From assembly GCF_023631325.1 (NCBI RefSeq), contig NZ_JALQDG010000013.1, positions 1 to 64,000 of the forward strand: a stretch of 64,000 nt of DNA, given 5' to 3'. The notes beneath the pieces were generated by a model. It was not told where the DNA came from, searched no databases, and saw only the letters and a program-made list of their open reading frames with translations. How positions within the stretch are numbered: the stretch's first letter is position 1; each line of letters opens with the position of its first letter. Source of the DNA: Caballeronia sp. INDeC2 (GTDB lineage Bacteria > Pseudomonadota > Gammaproteobacteria > Burkholderiales > Burkholderiaceae). The translations under genes were made by a program, and so were the position numbers. Below, piece by piece: positions 1-8,890 of this stretch.

Positions 1-420
1 CTCACGCCCGTGGACAGCGAGCTGATCGCAGCCGAGGTCGAGCTCGACAGCGAGCTCATGCCCGTGGACAGCGAGCTGACATTGGTCGACAACGAGCTCA
101 CGTTGGTCGACAGCGAGCTGATCGCAGCCGAAGTCGAGCTCGACAGCGAGCTCATGCCCGTCGACAGCGAACTCACGCCTGCGGAGAGCGAACTCACGCC
201 AGCCGAGAGCGAGCTCACACCCGTGGACAGCGAGCTGATCGCAGCCGAGGTCGAGCTCGACAGCGAGCTCATGCCCGTGGACAGCGAGCTCACGCCCGTG
301 GACAGCGACGTGACGCTGGAGGACAGCGAGTCGAAGTTACCGTTCGAACTGGAGATCGCCGTCGACAGCGAGTCGAAGCCCGTCGAGGCCGAGCTCGACA
401 GCGAGCTCAACTGGCCGAAG
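1..420 (-). repeat. In-frame coding repeats of the adhesin stalk
   Basis: Three near-identical 68-bp copies lie at 10-77, 106-173 and 223-290, embedded in shorter degenerate units built on the motif complementary to SLST/SLSS. Lengths stay in frame with the adhesin, giving heptad and hendecad coiled-coil units. Such repeats are expected to expand and contract by recombination. Confidence 0.85.
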
Positions 421-1583
421 TTCACCGCATCCGGATTCTCCGTGCCGTTAGCCACATTCGTGAGCTTCACCGGCGCATGGCCCGAGCCGCCCAGCGTGAC
501 CTTCGAGTGCGATGCGTCGTCGTACATCACCGCGTTGGCCAGGCCCGTGGACAGCGAGTTCACTGCCGTCGAAGTCGAACTCGACAGCGTGCTGATGCCT
601 GCGGACAGCGAGTTCACGCCAACGGAGAGCGAGCTCACGCCGCTCGACAGCGAGCTGATTCCCGCCGAGGTCGAGGCCGACAGCGAGCTGATGCCCGTGG
701 AGGTCGAGGCCGACAGCGAGTTCAGACCCGTCGACAGCGAGCTGATGCCCGTGGAGGTCGAAGTGTTCGTCGAAAGGCTACTAAACGCCGTCGACATTGA
801 ATTGAGCGCGGTAGACGTGCTGGTCGAAAGGGAATTTAAGCCCGTGGACAACGAACTCGCCGCGGTAGACATACTCGACGATGCCCCAGTCACGGCCGTC
901 GACATGGAACTGACCGACGTGGACATCGATGCAAAGCTGCTCGAAAGCGACGTGGATACCGTGCTTATCGACGCAGAAAGCGATGAAGAGAAGGTGAAGA
1001 ACTGCCCGCCGTTCACTGCCTCGGTACTGGACGCGGCAATATTGCCGTTCGCCAAGTTTGTCAGCACGCCATTGCTGAACGTAACCGTAGCAGCGTTGAA
1101 TACAAGAGAGTTCGGCGCCGCCATTCTGATATTTCCGTCGGCGCCGATAGTTATGTATTCGCCGGTGCCGCCCTGAAGCACGACACCGTTGAAACCCGCA
1201 CCGGCGAACCCCGGAGCACAAAGGGGGTTGTTGGTGCTGCTCGCATTGACGGAGTTCGAGGTATTGTTGAAGCCTGTGACGGTCCCGCCTGAACACGCTG
1301 CCACACTGGCAACAGTGCCGTCCCCAGGAAGAGCAGCAGCCCAGGCACTCGTGCCAGCGAAAAGGAACGCCACCGAAGCACCCACACCGGCCGCCGCGCG
1401 TAATGCAACTTTTGGGGAAGAGTCGTCGTCCTGACGGACATATGCATCAATGGCTTCCGCATCACCTTCCGGGTCGCATACCGCGCCGCCAGAACTCTTC
1501 TTGCCACGCGCCATCGCGGTCTCAGCGACCGCAACGAACGTCCCTACCTTCTCATTCCAGATACTGCGGTATGACTTATTCAT
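1..1583 (-). CDS. Trimeric autotransporter adhesin (YadA/Hia type), N-terminal part, runs off the left edge
   Basis: The reverse strand is open from an ATG at 1583 to the window edge (527 codons, no stop). The protein begins MNKSYRSIWNEKVGTFVAVA, a typical ESPR (extended signal peptide region) of large autotransporters. A hydrophobic stretch follows at about residues 59-82, with cleavage likely near Ala82-Ala84. A small head ends in a YadA-type neck (TEAVNGGQF, residues 188-195). A Ser/Thr-rich stalk of 7- and 11-residue units (SSLSTGV, NSLSTGL, SSLSSSTSTAV) follows, interrupted by a second neck-like segment near residue 384 (DAVNFGQL). The membrane anchor must lie outside the window. It should be exported by Sec and trimerise on the cell surface as an adhesin. 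No strong Shine-Dalgarno is visible; the start rests on the ESPR. N-X-S/T sequons cluster at residues 106-115. Family assignment is firm; the ligand is unknown. Confidence 0.9.
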   Translation of the reverse strand, partial: MNKSYRSIWNEKVGTFVAVAETAMARGKKSSGGAVCDPEGDAEAIDAYVRQDDDSSPKVALRAAAGVGASVAFLFAGTSAWAAALPGDGTVASVAACSGGTVTGFNNTSNSVNASSTNNPLCAPGFAGAGFNGVVLQGGTGEYITIGADGNIRMAAPNSLVFNAATVTFSNGVLTNLANGNIAASSTEAVNGGQFFTFSSSLSASISTVSTSLSSSFASMSTSVSSMSTAVTGASSSMSTAASSLSTGLNSLSTSTSTALNSMSTAFSSLSTNTSTSTGISSLSTGLNSLSASTSTGISSLSASTSAGISSLSSGVSSLSVGVNSLSAGISTLSSSTSTAVNSLSTGLANAVMYDDASHSKVTLGGSGHAPVKLTNVANGTENPDAVNFGQLSSLSSSASTGFDSLSTAISSSNGNFDSLSSSVTSLSTGVSSLSTGMSSLSSSTSAAISSLSTGVSSLSAGVSSLSAGVSSLSTGMSSLSSSTSAAISSLSTNVSSLSTNVSSLSTGMSSLSSSTSAAISSLSTGV

Positions 1584-2022
1584 AAACCGAATTGACCCAC
1601 AAAAACGAGCGTCTTTTACAAAATAAAAAAGGAAAACACCTTTTGACCACGGCACAGAATATTAGGGAGGACCACCTCGATGAAGCGGACATGTCCTAAA
1701 TTCAACGGAACCGTAGAAAGCGCGCAAAAATGCACAGAAAGTTACGGACTTAGGAAAAGTCCTATTGACCAAATTTTTATTAGTTATACTAACCAAATGA
1801 ACGAAAATTAAAGCCGTTTTGACGCTTCCCTGTTCCAAACTCCGAGATGCTCGAAGAATCAGACATCGCCGAGACCGGCTGCGAGATTCCGGCGGAATCG
1901 ACCAAGGTGGCAGAACAATTTCTCATCGGCCAGAGCCGCGCAAAGCACAATGCGCCATGTCTGATCGTCCGATCAGACATGGCGCCCGGAAACTTTTAAC
2001 GGTCGCGTCGAGAAACGTCGGA
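1584..2022. other. AT-rich intergenic region upstream of the adhesin
   Basis: 439 bp between the adhesin start and the last DUF2827 gene. About 1600-1820 is clearly AT-richer than the surroundings. It contains an inverted repeat GGACTT-N5-AAGTCC (1746-1762) and, on the minus strand, a possible -10 TATAAC (1783-1788) preceded 18 bp upstream by a weak TTTAAT; this would give a leader near 190 nt for the adhesin mRNA. The promoter call is tentative. The right part holds a long palindrome listed separately and no convincing gene. Confidence 0.4.
1952..1985 (-). terminator. Perfect 16-bp inverted repeat downstream of the DUF2827 genes
   Basis: GCGCCATGTCTGATCG, a 2-nt centre and its exact complement, 38 nt past the stop of the last DUF2827 gene. 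Read on the minus strand it is followed by ATTGTGCTTT, not a pure U-run, so it is an imperfect intrinsic terminator. With a 2-nt loop it could instead be a cruciform or a protein-binding palindrome. Confidence 0.5.
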
Positions 2023-3150
2023 TTAGCGCAACGGCTTCTTGATGAGTGCGTCGAGCAACCCGGTGTAGCCACTGACCAGTTCGGCGTTGTCCGGCAGATA
2101 ACGCCCAATCAGCGAACGCTGCTTATCGCGATATTGCGTGAGTTGAGAATCGTGCTGATCGATGGCTTCGACCACTCTCCGAGCGCCTTCGCGCACATCG
2201 TTGTCTCGGTAGTAGTAACCGAGATCCGTGCATAACGTGGCGTTGTGAACCAGCGGGTATCCCTGCCAGCACACTTCCAGATAGAAATAGTTCAGCGGAT
2301 TTTCCCACTGATGCGACACGATGATGTCCGTATGCTCGGCAAGAAACGTCGGCGTGTCGAAGCGGCCGAGAAATACCGCCTTGTGATTCCGCACGATGTC
2401 GAGCTGGTTCATCAGCGCGATGAATTCCCTGCACTCCGTAGCGAGGTGTTGCGCGTTCGTCACCTGGAGCAACTGGATGTCGTTCGGGCGCTCGCGGTAC
2501 GCCATTTCCGCGATCATCGCCGGATAAAGACAGAATTTCACAACGTTGATGTTCGGCTCCATCACGCTCAGGCGACGCGGTCCCGCCTTCGGCTGATACT
2601 CGCCCGAATACGGCAACGAAGCAGCACGAGCATTGAGGAACATCGGGCTCCAGATGAACGGCACGACCTGCGCCGTCTGGCGACGCATCACCTCGAAGTA
2701 CGGCGCACTGATGTTCGCGACCTGCGGAATCATCCAGATGTTGTCGTAGCGCTGGTTCACGAACAGGTTGTCGCCGAAGCTCGGCCGGTTGAACAGAATC
2801 GACTCCATCGTGTGGACGTATTCGAAACCGCAACAATACGAAACGAGGCGTGCGCCGCGCTGCTTCAGGTATTCCGTTGCGTTCGGATCGATCTGGCCGC
2901 CGAGTTCGATCAGCACGTCGATGTTGTCTTTCGCGCCATCGAAAGTCACCGTGGGCCAGCGCTCCAGGTCCCATGGCAATTGTTTCGTAATCGCGACATG
3001 CGTCGTATTGACGAGCACGACGCTCTCGACATTCGGACAGTTCTTAAGTGCTTCAGCGAGAAAGACTGCGTTCTGTTTGATGCCGTTGTTCCACAGCGTC
3101 TCGGCCTCATGAAACAGGCCAATGGTGATGCCAATTCGCAACTTCTTCAT
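2023..3150 (-). CDS. DUF2827 protein, putative glycosyltransferase (third of three)
   Basis: 375 aa. ATG at 3150 is chosen over longer frames because GGAG lies 8 nt upstream and the product then starts MKKLRIGITIGLF like its paralogues. It shares with the two upstream genes an N-terminal NNGIKQN motif (about residues 21-27), MEPNINVVK (197-205), and the signature SHQWENPLNYFYLE followed by GYPLVHN (279-303). The layout (two alpha/beta halves, a Glu then a Gly-Tyr-Pro turn in the C-terminal half) resembles a GT-B glycosyltransferase, but that is inference; the family has no assigned activity that I know of. No signal peptide or membrane segment, so it is probably cytoplasmic. It lies 46 nt after the middle gene, in the same operon. 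Confidence 0.8.
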   Translation of the reverse strand: MKKLRIGITIGLFHEAETLWNNGIKQNAVFLAEALKNCPNVESVVLVNTTHVAITKQLPWDLERWPTVTFDGAKDNIDVLIELGGQIDPNATEYLKQRGARLVSYCCGFEYVHTMESILFNRPSFGDNLFVNQRYDNIWMIPQVANISAPYFEVMRRQTAQVVPFIWSPMFLNARAASLPYSGEYQPKAGPRRLSVMEPNINVVKFCLYPAMIAEMAYRERPNDIQLLQVTNAQHLATECREFIALMNQLDIVRNHKAVFLGRFDTPTFLAEHTDIIVSHQWENPLNYFYLEVCWQGYPLVHNATLCTDLGYYYRDNDVREGARRVVEAIDQHDSQLTQYRDKQRSLIGRYLPDNAELVSGYTGLLDALIKKPLR

Positions 3151-3196
3151 TCCAAGTAACTCCATTGCCTCGCGGCAGAATGCCTGAATCCCGCGC

Positions 3197-4348
3197 TCAC
3201 GCTCTCGCGTAGACCGCCTCGATCGCCTCGGTATAGGTCCGCACGTTCTCTTCGTTTTCCGGATCGAGCGTGTGCAGAAATTTCTTCGCGGTCGCGCGGT
3301 AGCTCTCGAGATTGGCGTCATGCTCGGCAAAGGCGCGCAGCAACGCGCGGCCGCCCTCTTCGCAATCGAAATCGTGATAGCGGTAGCCGCAATCGCCGAT
3401 CAAATGCGAGTTGTGGATCAGCGGATAGCCGCCGTAGAGCGCCTCGTAATACACGTAGTTCTGCGGGTTTTCCCACTGGTGACTGACCACCGCATCGACG
3501 GAAGTCGGCACGATCTGCGCGAACGGGAAACGCCCTTCGAAGTTGCCGAGCCCATGCTTCACGTAGTCGAGGCTCTGCGCGAAGCCGACGAACGCCGCGT
3601 GATCCTTCAACTTGAACGTGTTGTACGCCCACACGCGTTCGAGCATGTCCGGGTTCTCGCGATGCGCGGCGTCGCAGGCGAGCATCGGGATATAGCTCGT
3701 CTTCACCATGCAGACGTTCGGCTCGAAAATGCCCACGCGCCAGCGGCGGCGGCCCGGCTGATAACCGAACTTCAGCCCGTTCGACAGCTTCGCGGCTTCG
3801 CGTTCGAGGACGACCGGACTCCACAGATGCGGCATGAGCTTGACCGGCGCACGGAACAGCGTTTCGAAATACGGCTTGCAGCTGACTTCGTATTCCGGCA
3901 GTGTCCAGACTTCATCGTAAGGCGCACCCGAAACGAGCAGCGCGTGCTGAAGGTTGAACACCATCCGTTCGATATCGATCACGTAGTCGTTGCCCACGCG
4001 CATCGTGATGATCTTGCCGCCGCGCTCGCGAAACTTAACCGACCACTCACGGTTGAGCTGCGCGCTCATTTCGATCATCACATCGAGCTTCGACAACGCC
4101 GTTTCCATGTCGATGAGCGGCACCGGCGAATCCGAAAGAAAGCGCTTGGCGTCTTCAGGACCGCCGTCGCCGCCACCCGTCACCAGATAGGTCGACTTCA
4201 CGCGCGGCGAGCGCATCAACAACATCACGAGATAGAGACAATTCTGAAAAATGCCGTTTTCCCAAAGCGATTGCTCGCCCTTGCGGATGTAGATGGAAAC
4301 GCCGACGTTGATCCGCTCCGGCATGCGGGATTTGCTTTGCATGTTCAT
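3197..4348 (-). CDS. DUF2827 protein, putative glycosyltransferase (second of three)
   Basis: 383 aa. The start at 4348 overlaps the stop of the preceding gene (ATGA) and has GAGG 7 nt upstream, so the two are translationally coupled; a longer frame starting at 4378 is rejected. It carries the paralogue set of motifs: ENGIFQN near residues 30-36, FEPNVCMVKTSYIPMLAC (208-225), SHQWENPQNYVYYE (289-302) and GYPLIHN (307-313). Compared with the first copy the N-terminal domain diverges more than the C-terminal one, as expected if acceptor specificity differs and donor binding is kept. No secretion signal. Substrate unknown. Confidence 0.8.
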   Translation of the reverse strand: MNMQSKSRMPERINVGVSIYIRKGEQSLWENGIFQNCLYLVMLLMRSPRVKSTYLVTGGGDGGPEDAKRFLSDSPVPLIDMETALSKLDVMIEMSAQLNREWSVKFRERGGKIITMRVGNDYVIDIERMVFNLQHALLVSGAPYDEVWTLPEYEVSCKPYFETLFRAPVKLMPHLWSPVVLEREAAKLSNGLKFGYQPGRRRWRVGIFEPNVCMVKTSYIPMLACDAAHRENPDMLERVWAYNTFKLKDHAAFVGFAQSLDYVKHGLGNFEGRFPFAQIVPTSVDAVVSHQWENPQNYVYYEALYGGYPLIHNSHLIGDCGYRYHDFDCEEGGRALLRAFAEHDANLESYRATAKKFLHTLDPENEENVRTYTEAIEAVYARA

Positions 4349-5502
4349 ACGCCTACCTCGAGCTTGCTTCCCTGACAAAGGTTGATCAACCGGTCTGCGA
4401 AAGCATCCAGGTTTGCTTGATTGAAAGGACTCACCGCATCGATGACGCGTTGCGCGTTCGCGCGATATGCATCGAGATTGCTGTCGTGCTCATGGAAGGC
4501 GCGCAGCAACTGGCGCCCGCCCTCTTGCGCGTCGAATCCCGGGAAGTAGTAGCCCGCGTCTTTGAGCCACGGCGAGTTATGGATCAGCGGATAGCCGCCG
4601 TAGAGCACGTCGAGATACAGATAATTCTGATCGTTGCCCCATTGATGCGACACCACTGCATCGGCGTACTGCGCCATGAAGCCGGCGATGTCGTTACGGC
4701 CATGGAACGTCGCCTTCGAATCCTTGACCAGATCCAGCGAGTTGGCCATATACATGAGCGTCGGGTGATCCTTCATGTGCATCGAATTGAGCACATGCAT
4801 GGCGGAAATGCTCGACCGGTCCGCGCGATAGGCTTCCTCGCAGGCGAGCATCGGAATGCTCGACGTTTTCACCACCGAAATATTCGGCTCGAACATTGCA
4901 ACGCGGAAACCTTGCGGCTGGATCGTCGGCTTGGCCGCGTCCGAGCGGCGTTCATAGCCGAAGCGCAGACCGTGCTCTTCGACTTCCGCGATGCGCTGTT
5001 CAAGGAACTGCGGATGCCAAATGAACGGAATGAGATGAACCGGGCAGCGATGCAGCGTGCGCATCATCGGGACGGACAGACGGTCCTTCGACATCAACCA
5101 GACCTGGTCGTAACGGTCAGGGCGCATCACATGAACGGGCTTGTCGAACACTGGCGACTCCACGAGTCCGACGTAAGGCTGGCCGCAGCAGTAATATGCG
5201 ACTTTCTTGCCACGCGCCCGCATGAGATCGAGCCATTGCGTGTCGAGTGCGCCGCCCATTTCGAAGATCACGTCAACGGCATCGGTCGCATCCGGAATGC
5301 GCATGATGCGCAAGCCCTTCGACGCGGCGTCGACTTGCGGCGGCAAAGCGTTCTGGTCGCCCACGTCGATCAGCGAAACGCTCTCGACGAATGGAAGCTT
5401 CTGTAGCGCTTCCGACAAAAAGATCACGTTCTGGCCCAGGCCGTTCTGCCAGATGTTTTGGCCTTGATGCGTGACGACTGAAATTCCGATTCGAATGGTC
5501 AT
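4345..5502 (-). CDS. DUF2827 protein, putative glycosyltransferase (first of three)
   Basis: 385 aa, first gene of the DUF2827 operon. Start ATG at 5502 with AGGA about 10 nt upstream. It begins MTIRIGISVVTHQGQNIWQN; further shared motifs are FEPNISVVKTSSIPMLAC (204-221), SHQWGNDQNYLYLD (285-298) and GYPLIHN (303-309). Three adjacent paralogues that keep the same core but differ elsewhere suggest successive, non-redundant transfers to one glycan. Their neighbours, a surface adhesin downstream and an HMW1C-like glycosyltransferase 4 kb upstream, fit protein glycosylation, which is inference only. Confidence 0.8.
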   Translation of the reverse strand: MTIRIGISVVTHQGQNIWQNGLGQNVIFLSEALQKLPFVESVSLIDVGDQNALPPQVDAASKGLRIMRIPDATDAVDVIFEMGGALDTQWLDLMRARGKKVAYYCCGQPYVGLVESPVFDKPVHVMRPDRYDQVWLMSKDRLSVPMMRTLHRCPVHLIPFIWHPQFLEQRIAEVEEHGLRFGYERRSDAAKPTIQPQGFRVAMFEPNISVVKTSSIPMLACEEAYRADRSSISAMHVLNSMHMKDHPTLMYMANSLDLVKDSKATFHGRNDIAGFMAQYADAVVSHQWGNDQNYLYLDVLYGGYPLIHNSPWLKDAGYYFPGFDAQEGGRQLLRAFHEHDSNLDAYRANAQRVIDAVSPFNQANLDAFADRLINLCQGSKLEVGV

Positions 5503-5985
5503 CGGATTGGCATCCTGAAAAAGACGAAACTACGCTTTTAAAAAAAGAGGTTCCGCGGTAATGTGATCGCGGCCGCGCGCAGTGCTGAAGCAGCGTGCGG
5601 CGTCGCGTTGCTGGGTACAGGCAGCATCGGCGGAAGGAAGGGATTTTCGCGCAAGACGCGCCGAATCTCCGGGCTGGAACGCTTCCGCGTCTGATATATC
5701 GAGGAACGTCTAAGACCTAAATATATAGAACAAGCGTTAAAATTCCCAGCACATCCCGGATAATTGAGAACCTTCTTATCTCTCTCTTAGAGAAACTCAA
5801 ACCGTCTTAATCGCCGAGATTTTGAAATTCGAATTAATCCGATTCGCAAAGCGAAAGAATGGTTGTGCAAACTCCGAACGCCAGGCGGAGCGAGTGAGAG
5901 AACAGAGTCAAACAGGAAGTCGGGCCGAAAAAAAACGCGTCGGACCGCTTAGACAGTCACGACGCGCTTTCTGATGCAAAGAGCT
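5503..5985. other. Intergenic region between eda and the DUF2827 operon
   Basis: About 480 bp. The right end holds the eda terminator (listed separately). The middle (5690-5860) is AT-rich with a TCTCTTAGAGA palindrome (near 5781-5791) and TATATA runs that could serve a minus-strand promoter for the DUF2827 genes, but no hexamer pair with proper spacing was convincing. No gene seen. Confidence 0.4.
5928..5968 (-). terminator. Intrinsic terminator of edd-eda
   Basis: On the minus strand GCGTC-type arms (CGCGTC/GACGCG, 5936-5941 and 5961-5966) enclose a 19-nt loop and are followed by eight T residues, just downstream of the eda stop codon. Confidence 0.75.
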
Positions 5986-6618
5986 TTACTGGTGCGGCGC
6001 CAACTCGCTAGCTGCGCGTGCAAGACGCGTGACTTCCTCCCAGTTCTGCGCGGCAAGCGCGGCCTTCGGCGTCAGCCACGAACCGCCGACACACACGACA
6101 TTCGGCTGCGCGAGAAAGTTGGATGCGGTCTCAGCCGTAATGCCGCCCGTCGGGCAGAATTTCAGATTTGGGAACGGCCCATAGAACGCCTGCAGCATCG
6201 GAATGCCGCCCGCCTGTTGCGCCGGGAAGAACTTGACGATTTCGTAACCCAGTTCCATTGCGGCGATGATATCGCTGGGCGTCATCACGCCCGGTAGCAG
6301 CGGCAATCCTGCGTCCTGCGCGGCCTTGTGCATGTCCTTCGTAAGACCGGGCGACACCCCGAACTGGGCACCCGCCTTTTTCGCCTGCGCGCAATGCTCG
6401 GGCTTCGTGATCGTGCCGACGCCAACGACGATATCGTCCGCCAGTTCGCTCGCGCGCTCGATCGCGCCGATGCCCGCGGGTGTGCGCAGCGTGATTTCCA
6501 GCACTTTCACACCGCCCGCATGCAACGCGCGCGAAACATGTTCACCTTGCTCGACCGTTTCGAACGCCAGCACCGGAATCACCGGGCCCAGACGCACGAT
6601 TTCGCTTACCGATTTCAT
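5986..6618 (-). CDS. eda: KDPG aldolase / 4-hydroxy-2-oxoglutarate aldolase
   Basis: 210 aa, the usual length. Class I aldolase that splits 2-keto-3-deoxy-6-phosphogluconate to pyruvate and glyceraldehyde 3-phosphate, the last step of the Entner-Doudoroff pathway. Visible are the catalytic Glu41 in EITLR, the phosphate-binding GVGT (66-69), the Schiff-base Lys129 in VKFFPA, and CPTGGI (155-160). It follows edd by 82 nt on the same strand and ends at an intrinsic terminator. Control is probably through the HexR-regulated edd promoter. Confidence 0.95.
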   Translation of the reverse strand: MKSVSEIVRLGPVIPVLAFETVEQGEHVSRALHAGGVKVLEITLRTPAGIGAIERASELADDIVVGVGTITKPEHCAQAKKAGAQFGVSPGLTKDMHKAAQDAGLPLLPGVMTPSDIIAAMELGYEIVKFFPAQQAGGIPMLQAFYGPFPNLKFCPTGGITAETASNFLAQPNVVCVGGSWLTPKAALAAQNWEEVTRLARAASELAPHQ

Positions 6619-6700
6619 TTGATGCGACTCCTGTTTTGGTGCGGCGCCTTGTGGTCTATCCGCGGGTTTCTCAGATTCGAGCAGTTCGCCCTTTCGAACG

Positions 6701-8647
6701 TCAATGATGCGTGGCGTGCGCCTTGTTCAGCGCCGATGCCGCGGCGCGCGCGTTGTCGCGAAGCGGGTTTCTCTCGTGCGAGGCCGCGCCGTTCGCTTGC
6801 CCGTCGGCGGAAGCCGCGCCGATCAGCGCACCGAACACCGATGCCCCCTCTTCTGCCGGCAGCGCCGCGCTACGGAACACGCCGAACAGTTCCCGTCCGA
6901 ATCCTGCTTCGTTGTCCGCCTGATGCAGCGGCGCTTGCACTTCGCGCGATGCCCACTCGTTCCCGTCGATTTCGATGTCGAGCACGCCGGCGGGCGCATC
7001 GATCAAGAGCGTGTCGCCGGTGCGGACCTTGCCGAGCGGACCCTGCAGCAGCGCTTCCGGCGACACGTGAATGACCGCAGGCACCTTGCCCGATGCACCC
7101 GACATGCGCCCGTCCGTGACCAGCGCGACATGGAAGCCCTGATCCTGCAACACGCCGAGCAGCGGCGTCAAACGATGCAGTTCGGGCATGCCGTTCGCCC
7201 GCGCGCCCTGAAAGCGCACCACGGCGACGAAATCGCGCTTCAGCTCGCCCTTGTCGAACGCTTCCTGCACTTCCTCTTGCGAGTTGAATACGATGGCCGG
7301 CGCCTTCACCACGCGATGCTCCGGCGCGACCGCCGAAATCTTGATGACGCCGCGCCCGAGCTTGCCCTGCATCAGACGCAACCCGCCGTCCGGCTGAAAC
7401 GGCTCGCCGATGCCGCGCAGCACCTTGGTATCGTGGCTTTCAGGCGCGCCGTCGACCCATTCCAGTTTGCCGTCGATGAGTTTCGGCTCCTTCGTGTAGT
7501 GCGACAGCCCCTTGCCCGCAACGGTCTGCACGTCTTCGTGCAGCAAGCCGCCCTCGAGCAGATTGCGCACGAGGAACGCGACGCCGCCGGCCGCATGGAA
7601 ATGGTTCACGTCGGCTTTGCCGTTCGGGTAGATCTTCGCGAGCAGCGGCACCACTTGCGAGAGCTCGTCGAAATCGTTCCAGTCGATCACGATGCCCGCC
7701 GCGCGCGCGATCGCCACGAGATGCAGCGTGTGGTTGGTCGAGCCGCCCGTCGCCAGCAGCGCGACGATGCCGTTCACGATCGCCTTTTCATCGACCACAT
7801 GGCCGATCGGCGTGTAGTTGCCGCGCTCCAGCGTGAGGTCGAGCACGCGACGCGCAGCTTGTGCCGTGAGCGCGTCGCGCAAAGGCGTGTGCGGATGCAC
7901 GAACGCCGCGCTCGGCAGATGCAGGCCCATCACTTCCATGAGCATCTGATTGCTGTTCGCCGTGCCGTAGAACGTGCAGGTGCCGTGGCCGTGATATGCC
8001 GCCGACTCCGCTTCGAGCAACGCGGCGCGATCGCATTTGCCGGTGGCGAATTCCTGGCGCACCTTGGCCTTGTCGTCATTGGTGAGACCGCTCGTCATCG
8101 GGCCGGCGGGAACGAAAATGGTCGGCAGATGACCGAACTGCAGCGCGCCGATCGCGAGCCCCGGCACGATCTTGTCGCAAATACCGAGGCACAGCGCCGC
8201 GTCGAACATGTTGTGCGTGAGCGCGACGGCCGTGCTCATCGCGATGACTTCGCGCGAAAAGAGCGACAACTCCATGCCGGCGTTGCCCTGCGTGATGCCA
8301 TCGCACATGGCGGGCACGCCGCCCGCGAATTGCGCGATGCCGCCATGCTCGCGCGCCGCCTGCTTGATGATGTCGGGGAAGCTCTTGTACGGCGCGTGCG
8401 CGGACAGCATCTCGTTATAAGACGACACAATGCCGATATTCGGCTCGCGAATCGTCTTGATCGCTATCTTTTCCTCACCTTCGAGTCCGGCGAAGCCATG
8501 TGCCAGATTCGCGCATGAAAGCGCACCGCGTGCCGGGAATTTGCCGTGGGCGGCATCGATGCGCGCCAGGTACGCGGAACGCGTCGGCTTGCTGCGCTCG
8601 ATGATGCGATCGGTGACTTTTTTGAGTTGCGAATGCGGGGAAACCAT
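6701..8647 (-). CDS. edd: Phosphogluconate dehydratase
   Basis: 648 aa, a little longer than the roughly 600 aa of E. coli Edd because of a 20-30 residue C-terminal tail. Member of the IlvD/Edd Fe-S dehydratases; makes 2-keto-3-deoxy-6-phosphogluconate from 6-phosphogluconate. Cluster-ligand Cys residues are seen in [13 protein letters not shown] (Cys115) and [12 protein letters not shown] (Cys157). ATG at 8647 has GAAGGAG 5 nt upstream. The promoter (-35 TTGTCA, 17-bp spacer, -10 TAATAT) carries a HexR-like operator inside its spacer. Confidence 0.95.
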   Translation of the reverse strand: MVSPHSQLKKVTDRIIERSKPTRSAYLARIDAAHGKFPARGALSCANLAHGFAGLEGEEKIAIKTIREPNIGIVSSYNEMLSAHAPYKSFPDIIKQAAREHGGIAQFAGGVPAMCDGITQGNAGMELSLFSREVIAMSTAVALTHNMFDAALCLGICDKIVPGLAIGALQFGHLPTIFVPAGPMTSGLTNDDKAKVRQEFATGKCDRAALLEAESAAYHGHGTCTFYGTANSNQMLMEVMGLHLPSAAFVHPHTPLRDALTAQAARRVLDLTLERGNYTPIGHVVDEKAIVNGIVALLATGGSTNHTLHLVAIARAAGIVIDWNDFDELSQVVPLLAKIYPNGKADVNHFHAAGGVAFLVRNLLEGGLLHEDVQTVAGKGLSHYTKEPKLIDGKLEWVDGAPESHDTKVLRGIGEPFQPDGGLRLMQGKLGRGVIKISAVAPEHRVVKAPAIVFNSQEEVQEAFDKGELKRDFVAVVRFQGARANGMPELHRLTPLLGVLQDQGFHVALVTDGRMSGASGKVPAVIHVSPEALLQGPLGKVRTGDTLLIDAPAGVLDIEIDGNEWASREVQAPLHQADNEAGFGRELFGVFRSAALPAEEGASVFGALIGAASADGQANGAASHERNPLRDNARAAASALNKAHATHH

Positions 8648-8751
8648 CGAAGCTCCTTCGTCTACGCCCGGCGCGTCTGCCGTCGAGGTGGGTTGAAATG
8701 TTGCAAAGAACGGCGTTCGAATTGTTGTCGTGGATATTGCCGTGCCTCGCG

Positions 8752-8780
8752 ATATTAGTAGAAAAACTACACGCTGACAA
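8752..8780 (-). promoter_or_regulatory. edd promoter
   Basis: Minus-strand -35 TTGTCA (8775-8780), exactly 17 bp spacer, -10 TAATAT (8752-8757). The transcript would start near 8745, giving a leader close to 100 nt before edd. Confidence 0.65.
8757..8771. promoter_or_regulatory. HexR operator in the edd promoter
   Basis: AGTAGAAAAACTACA matches the palindromic HexR consensus known from gammaproteobacteria (TGTARTWWWAYTACA, from memory) at 13 of 15 positions and fills the spacer of the edd promoter, so bound repressor would block RNA polymerase. Confidence 0.65.
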
Positions 8781-8875
8781 CGTGGATTTATACATTCGTT
8801 TAAGCGATCGCATTAGACAGATCGCTTACGCAGGAACGATCTCAGGGTTTCACCTTAGATTGCGCCAACAGATTC

Positions 8876-8890
8876 TGTAGTATTTGTACA
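8876..8890. promoter_or_regulatory. HexR operator in the hexR promoter
   Basis: TGTAGTATTTGTACA, 13 of 15 matches to the same consensus, 53 nt upstream of hexR. It overlaps the -35 element (TTTGTA, 8883-8888) of a promoter with -10 TATAGT (8906-8911, 17-bp spacer). This predicts autorepression. Confidence 0.65.

Noticed and set aside
1..420. Regularly spaced direct repeats that could suggest a CRISPR array
   Set aside because: Repeat and spacer are not distinct, units vary in length, and the stretch is in frame within a coding stalk.
10..1176. Long plus-strand reading frame full of VDSEL/VELDSEL repeats
   Set aside because: It is the antisense of the adhesin stalk; the minus strand gives ESPR, neck motifs and SLST coiled-coil repeats, which is the real gene.
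1765..1790. Plus-strand promoter TTGACC / TATACT
   Set aside because: Good hexamers, but the spacer is only 14 bp and no plus-strand gene follows.
1847..2001. 50-codon plus-strand frame MLEESDIAETGCEIPAE... ending at 2001
   Set aside because: Composition is plausible but there is no ribosome site, it runs through the 34-bp palindrome, and no homologue is known to me; too weak to list as a gene.
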